NCBI GenBank assembly: GCA_017435665.1
Contig: JAFSEP010000041.1
Location: forward strand, 53,995 to 117,994
Length of the DNA stretch: 64,000 nt
Direction of reading: 5' to 3'
Source of the DNA: Clostridia bacterium
GTDB taxonomy: Bacteria > Bacillota > Clostridia > Oscillospirales > Acutalibacteraceae
This document shows, piece by piece, positions 60,278 to 64,000 of the stretch. The translations under genes were made by a program, and so were the position numbers. Numbering within the stretch: position 1 is the first letter of the stretch; the number at the start of each line of letters is the position of its first letter. The notes beneath the pieces are model-generated. The model had not been told where the DNA came from. It made no database searches and saw only the letters and a program-made list of their open reading frames with translations.

Positions 60278-61447
60278 ATGGGAAAGTTCAATTTTGATGA
60301 AATCATCCCCAGAGAAAATACAGACTGTATGAAATATTCGGCAGGTGCAAAGGTGCCCGGACTTCGCAAGGAGCATATTCCTATGTGGATTGCAGATATG
60401 GATTTTGCCTGCCCCGACAATATTCTTGAAGCTATGAAAAAGCGTATTGACCAGAGAATTATCGGCTATACAATGCCCTATTCTCAGGAATATCTTGATA
60501 CTGTCGCATCGTGGTTCAAAAGAAGATCAGGCTGGGATATCAGAACTGAAACCATCGTTCACTCAAGCGGCGTTGTATCGGCTCTCGATGTTGCTGTAAA
60601 GCAGCTCACAAAGGAAGGCGAAGGCGTAATCTTCTGCACCCCTGCATACACCCCCTTCAATAACGTTACGGTAAATAACAACCGTGTGCCTGTTTACAGT
60701 CCCCTTCTTAACGATAATGGCTACTATACCTTCAATTACGAGGAAATAGAAGAATTTGCAAAGAAAAAGGAAAACACACTTTTCATTCTCTGCAATCCTC
60801 ACAATCCCACAGGCAGAGTCTGGCGTGAGGAGGAGCTTCGCAGAGTAATTGATATCTGCCTTGAAAACGATGTTTTCGTTGTCAGCGATGAAATTCACGG
60901 TGATCTTATCAGAAAAACAGAAAAATATATCCCTGCCCTTACTCTCTATCCCGACTGTAAAAGGATAATTGCCTGCACAGCACCCAGCAAAACCTTTAAC
61001 ATTGCAGGCAACCAGCTTTCGAATATAATCATTCCCGATGAGGAAATTGCAAAAAAATGGTGGGATGCTCATCTTTGCGGAATGCCCAATCCCATAGCTC
61101 TTGCGGCATGTCAGGCAGCCTACGGTGACAGAGAAAGTGAAGAATGGCTTGAAGAACTCAGAGAATATCTTGATGAAAATATGAGATATATCGATGCATT
61201 CCTTAAAGAAAAGCTCCCCGAAGCAGTTTTTTGGTATCCCGAAGGCACATACCTTGCATGGATTGACCTGAGCGCATACGGAAGCGATGAGGAATTGGAA
61301 AGAAAAATTGCTGCCAACGGTGTTTTCATTGAGTATTCCGATAAAGATTTCGTGAGAGATGCAAAGGGCTACGTCAGAATAAATGCTGCCTGCCCGATGT
61401 CTGTTCTTGTTGAAGGTATGGAAAGAATTGCAGAGGCAATTTTATAA
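60278..61447 (+). CDS. PatB/MalY-type PLP C-S lyase (cystathionine beta-lyase-like aminotransferase fold)
   Basis: 389 residues, fold type I. IPMWIADMDFACPDNI (33-50), IIGYTMPYSQEYLD, NPHNPTGRVW, VVSDEIHGDL (PLP Asp), and APSKTFNIAGNQ with the Schiff-base Lys in SKTFN. PatB/MalY enzymes split cystathionine or cysteine conjugates to a thiol, pyruvate and ammonia. Divergent from the amino-acid ABC operon with about 160 bases between, hinting at a joint sulfur amino-acid role. TCAGGAGGTAACAAGC ribosome site. Confidence 0.92.
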   Translation: MGKFNFDEIIPRENTDCMKYSAGAKVPGLRKEHIPMWIADMDFACPDNILEAMKKRIDQRIIGYTMPYSQEYLDTVASWFKRRSGWDIRTETIVHSSGVVSALDVAVKQLTKEGEGVIFCTPAYTPFNNVTVNNNRVPVYSPLLNDNGYYTFNYEEIEEFAKKKENTLFILCNPHNPTGRVWREEELRRVIDICLENDVFVVSDEIHGDLIRKTEKYIPALTLYPDCKRIIACTAPSKTFNIAGNQLSNIIIPDEEIAKKWWDAHLCGMPNPIALAACQAAYGDRESEEWLEELREYLDENMRYIDAFLKEKLPEAVFWYPEGTYLAWIDLSAYGSDEELERKIAANGVFIEYSDKDFVRDAKGYVRINAACPMSVLVEGMERIAEAIL

Positions 61448-61494
61448 TACATAACCTTATTTTCTGTGGCAATCATATTAAAGGGTGATAAGCT

Positions 61495-61689
61495 ATGGAA
61501 AATAAAAAACGTGTCGATCATATGCCTTATGAGCCTGCACCGTCAGCAAAGGCTGTTTTCGGCTCACCTGAGGATTGCTGTGAATACGTAAATAAATACG
61601 GCACCTATAACATTCAGCCCACTGCAGACAGCGACTATGAATTTCCTGCAATTGCACATGGGCTTCCAAAGAAAAAAGACGAAAAATAA
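61495..61689 (+). CDS. Hypothetical small protein, 64 aa
   Basis: No family recognised. Hydrophilic, with DHMPYEPAPSAKAVFGSPED, a CC pair and a basic end (GLPKKKDEK). AAAGGGTGATAAGCT ribosome site and a terminator right after support it as a gene. 47 bases after the PatB-like gene, possibly the same transcript. Confidence 0.65.
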   Translation: MENKKRVDHMPYEPAPSAKAVFGSPEDCCEYVNKYGTYNIQPTADSDYEFPAIAHGLPKKKDEK

Positions 61690-61690
61690 A

Positions 61691-61735
61691 AAAATCCTTG
61701 CAGTTTGGTTTTTCACCCATTACTGCAAGGATTTT
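61691..61735. terminator. Terminator between convergent genes
   Basis: 14-bp stem AAAATCCTTGCAGT/ACTGCAAGGATTTT with 17-base loop. Confidence 0.8.
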
Positions 61736-61741
61736 GTTCTG

Positions 61742-63718
61742 TTATCTGATATAGGGCAAGGGATTCACTCTTGCACCGTTTTTGATTACCTCAAAGTGCA
61801 GGTGGTAGCCTGTTACGTTACCGGATCTGCCTATCTTACCTATCTGCTGACCCGAGCTTACTCTGCTGCCTACCCTGACACTTACCGAACCGGGTATCAT
61901 ATGAGCATAGCGTGTTCTCAGACCGTTACCGTGATCGATAACAATGCTGTAACCGTAGCTTCCGTAGGTGGTGTAGCTGACAACGGTTCCGCCTGCTGCT
62001 GCAAGCACCGGTAAGCCTGCCGAATTTCCGCCGGGACGGACAATATCCACGCCGCCGTGGAAATCAGATCTTCCGTAAAGAGTTCTCCATCCGTAATAAG
62101 ACGAAATACTGTATGCCTGTGATGTGGGCCACCTGAGCTTACCGCCCGTGTATGATGAATTTCCGTTTCCGGGAAGGTAGTTTCCGTAGCCACCGCCGTA
62201 ATAACCGCCGCCCGAATTCTGCACAACTTCCTTTGTACCCTTATGGATAATCTCTGTAACAGGCTGCTTGACTATCTCGGTAGAAAGTGTGGTGGCATAG
62301 GTCTTCACGCCGTCTATATAGGTTACCATTTCGGTTATGCGCTCAACGCCGTTCTGACCCTTTTGAACAGTTTTACTTGTACCCTTATAAAGTGTATTTG
62401 TTTCCTTTGTCTCCGTCTCATAAGCGATATCAACCTTCCTCTTTTCGGTCTTCATCACCTTAACACGAATATAATTAACCTGAGTTGAGACCACGAGCTT
62501 ATCACCAACGTGAATGGTTTCACTTTTAACCTTAGGATTAAATGAAAGAAGCTCAGATGTATAAAGGCCATGCTTACTTGCAATGCCTGAAAGTGTATCT
62601 CCGTTTTCAACCGTGTAATAAACAGCATCGCTCTTGGTAGAGGTAATCTTATCCTGAAGCTTTTTTGCATCCCAGATGATTTCTTCCGTGTCGGGATATA
62701 AGCTCTGAACGTAGGTTATTTCCTCAACAAAGGCAACAGTAGCATTCTTATCGGCTTTCTTTCTGTGGGGCTCAAGAATCTGGTCAAAAACGTTTATAGC
62801 ATCTGCTTCGCTTTTTACCGCACAGACAAATTCACCGTCAATATAAATACCGCAGGCATTTATATAATTACCGTCAGTATTCTTTATAATCTCTTCACTG
62901 ATTGTTTTTGAGTCGCTGAGCTTGTTGAGAGCAAGGAGCTCGATTTCATATTTGGGTGGGTTTACGTTGGCTTCCTCTCCGGCTGCACCTGTGGAAAGTC
63001 TCTTTATAGCACTTTCCTTAGCCCTGTTGTATACGTCCTCATTTTCAACATAGCCGATATCCTGACCGTTATAGTTAACCTTGAGAGCAAACGCCATATC
63101 GGAATAATTATTGAGAGTTGCGAAAAGAATGAGTATGCATACTGCAGGAAATGCAACGTTGAATGCTCCGATCCAGATTCTTCTGTATTTGACAAAGGAC
63201 ATACGAAGATGCTTTATAAGCTCTTCAACAGAGCTTCTGAAGCCCATCTTCGAGGCCTTCTTTATCCTGACAACCGCCTTATAGATATCCTTTTGTAATT
63301 CCTTGGTATCCTTGGGTATTCTCTTTCTGACTGAGTGAACAATCTTTATACGTATAAACTTAAAAAACGGAACAATCAGCCTTTTTCCCATAAAGACCGC
63401 CGGTCTTTTAATCATATTCCACAGAGTTATCGCAGCAGCAACGAGCACGCTGACGGTAAACTGTCCCACCTGCTCGCATACGGACATAACGGCATCAATA
63501 ATACCGATTTCCTTAGAAAAGCTGAAATCAAACACCTTACTGATCTTCAGACTTTCTTCATCTGCTTCAATGGGAATAAGGACTATTTCTGCTTCTTCAT
63601 ATTCGTCATATATAATATAGTCAAGGTCTTCATAACCGGGCTGACCTGTCATCCTGCCGGAAAGAAACATACCCGAAAGGTTTTGCTTGTCCGACTTTTT
63701 GCCAGCATTTTTCTGCAT
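61742..63718 (-). CDS. Cell-wall M23 peptidase with LysM and G5 domains
   Basis: 658 residues. Cytoplasmic acidic N-terminus and basic region (1-180), one membrane helix at 185-203, then an extracytoplasmic part: LysM at 368-411 (YYTVENGDTLSGIASKHGL), G5 domain about 418-497 (TKETNTLYKGTSKTV), Gly/Tyr linker 502-525, and M23 LytM domain 545-655 with SDFHGGVDI (zinc His554, Asp558) and GYHLHFEV (His639, His641). All zinc ligands are present, so an active peptidoglycan endopeptidase is expected. Another hydrophobic stretch at 88-100 may associate with membrane. AAGGAAAGGAG ribosome site. Confidence 0.94.
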   Translation of the reverse strand: MQKNAGKKSDKQNLSGMFLSGRMTGQPGYEDLDYIIYDEYEEAEIVLIPIEADEESLKISKVFDFSFSKEIGIIDAVMSVCEQVGQFTVSVLVAAAITLWNMIKRPAVFMGKRLIVPFFKFIRIKIVHSVRKRIPKDTKELQKDIYKAVVRIKKASKMGFRSSVEELIKHLRMSFVKYRRIWIGAFNVAFPAVCILILFATLNNYSDMAFALKVNYNGQDIGYVENEDVYNRAKESAIKRLSTGAAGEEANVNPPKYEIELLALNKLSDSKTISEEIIKNTDGNYINACGIYIDGEFVCAVKSEADAINVFDQILEPHRKKADKNATVAFVEEITYVQSLYPDTEEIIWDAKKLQDKITSTKSDAVYYTVENGDTLSGIASKHGLYTSELLSFNPKVKSETIHVGDKLVVSTQVNYIRVKVMKTEKRKVDIAYETETKETNTLYKGTSKTVQKGQNGVERITEMVTYIDGVKTYATTLSTEIVKQPVTEIIHKGTKEVVQNSGGGYYGGGYGNYLPGNGNSSYTGGKLRWPTSQAYSISSYYGWRTLYGRSDFHGGVDIVRPGGNSAGLPVLAAAGGTVVSYTTYGSYGYSIVIDHGNGLRTRYAHMIPGSVSVRVGSRVSSGQQIGKIGRSGNVTGYHLHFEVIKNGARVNPLPYIR

Positions 63719-63795
63719 AAATTCTACTCCTTTCCTTAAAAATGAATAGATATATTAATACATAAAAAGTAATAAGCTTTCATTTACATCGTTGT

Positions 63796-63824
63796 ATTAT
63801 ACACCATTTTAGGAGAAATTGCAA
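63796..63824 (-). promoter_or_regulatory. Promoter of the M23 peptidase gene
   Basis: Minus-strand TTGCAA (63824-63819), 17 bases, TATAAT (63801-63796). Confidence 0.7.
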
Positions 63825-63868
63825 GTTTTAATGGTTGGGAAGTGTTGACTGACCGAAATAATAAACAT

Positions 63869-63892
63869 CCACCCGTCCAACGGGTGGTTTTT
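63869..63892 (+). terminator. Terminator-like hairpin
   Basis: 7-bp stem CCACCCG/CGGGTGG, 5-base loop, TTTTT. There is no plus-strand gene before it in the window, so it may belong to the following block. Confidence 0.6.
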
Positions 63893-63895
63893 CAT

Positions 63896-64000
63896 ATGCG
63901 GGCGAAGCCCTGTGTTCTTCGCTACATGTCAAACACGTGAGCGTATCTGCCAGCTGCGTGGTTTTGTTACTTGCGACCCTTAAAAGGGCTCATTCCCGCC
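63896..64000. other. Unassigned GC-richer block at the window edge
   Basis: Denser in G and C than the AT-rich gap before it. On the plus strand ATGCGGGCGAAG opens a 14-codon frame that ends in TGA at 63938-63940, and the same frame then stays open to the edge. No product is recognised; may be part of a dispersed repeat extending past the window. Confidence 0.4.

Overview
The window looks like chromosome from a moderately AT-rich, low-GC Gram-positive anaerobe, most plausibly a gut Clostridia of the Oscillospirales/Ruminococcaceae kind. This is inferred from gene content: a class II aldolase, Bacteroides/Clostridia-type serine dehydratase, AsnA, a CD1247-like protein, a maltodextrin ABC operon with MalQ, lipoproteins with Thr-rich linkers, BIG2-repeat surface proteins, strong AGGAGG-type ribosome sites and many TTGACA-17-TATAAT promoters. 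No plasmid, phage, IS transposase, CRISPR or tRNA was found.

Layout. 1-5291 (minus) is the 5' part of a giant secreted BIG2-repeat protein. 5.5-10.6 kb carries exonuclease III, two rRNA methyltransferases (RsmE, RsmF-like) and a double flavodoxin-like oxidoreductase. 10.6-16.2 kb has a membrane protein facing a small XRE regulator, fructose-bisphosphate aldolase, MscL, a radical SAM protein, and coaX with a pantothenate-type ECF S component. 16.2-21.3 kb is a minus-strand cell-wall polymer export operon (ABC ATPase, CDP-glycerol transferase, GT2, ABC permease, eukaryotic-type UDP-sugar pyrophosphorylase). 21.5-30.1 kb holds a Cys/Asp-rich protein, EF-P, MltG, DUF554, PAP2 phosphatase, two carriers, a lipid kinase and an SDR. 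30.2-32.6 kb is an ABC/LytTR/DUF3021 operon. 32.8-36.2 kb contains asnA, sdaA and rplM-rpsI. 36.5-38.1 kb is an unrecognised secreted protein between 38-bp direct repeats.

38.5-42.3 kb is the most unusual part. After trmB come tandem copies of a 175-bp multi-hairpin repeat with a DUF559 endonuclease gene sitting inside one copy. Next are five tiny, well-expressed-looking genes for 27-34 residue amphipathic helices with no signal peptide. They lie in two parallel two-gene operons plus a single gene. All three promoters are TTGACA-17-TATTAT, and the two operons share upstream, leader and downstream elements. The peptides resemble phenol-soluble modulins or leaderless bacteriocins in form. I consider this the best candidate for an undescribed system.

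42.3-50.5 kb returns to the envelope: polyprenyl sugar transferase, GtrA/GtrB-type pair, Ddl with low-complexity insertions, membrane-extended MurF, hydrolase. 51.2-51.9 kb has an MNT antitoxin-like gene with a truncated HepT remnant and a lone 5S rRNA gene. 52-57.8 kb is a maltodextrin operon (malQ, binding protein, two permeases, ATPase). 57.8-61.4 kb is a polar amino-acid ABC operon next to a PatB/MalY-type C-S lyase, suggesting cystine uptake and breakdown. 61.7-63.7 kb is a LysM-G5-M23 cell-wall peptidase.

Coordinates rest on reading frames and ribosome sites by eye; functions rest on family motifs recalled, not on searches.
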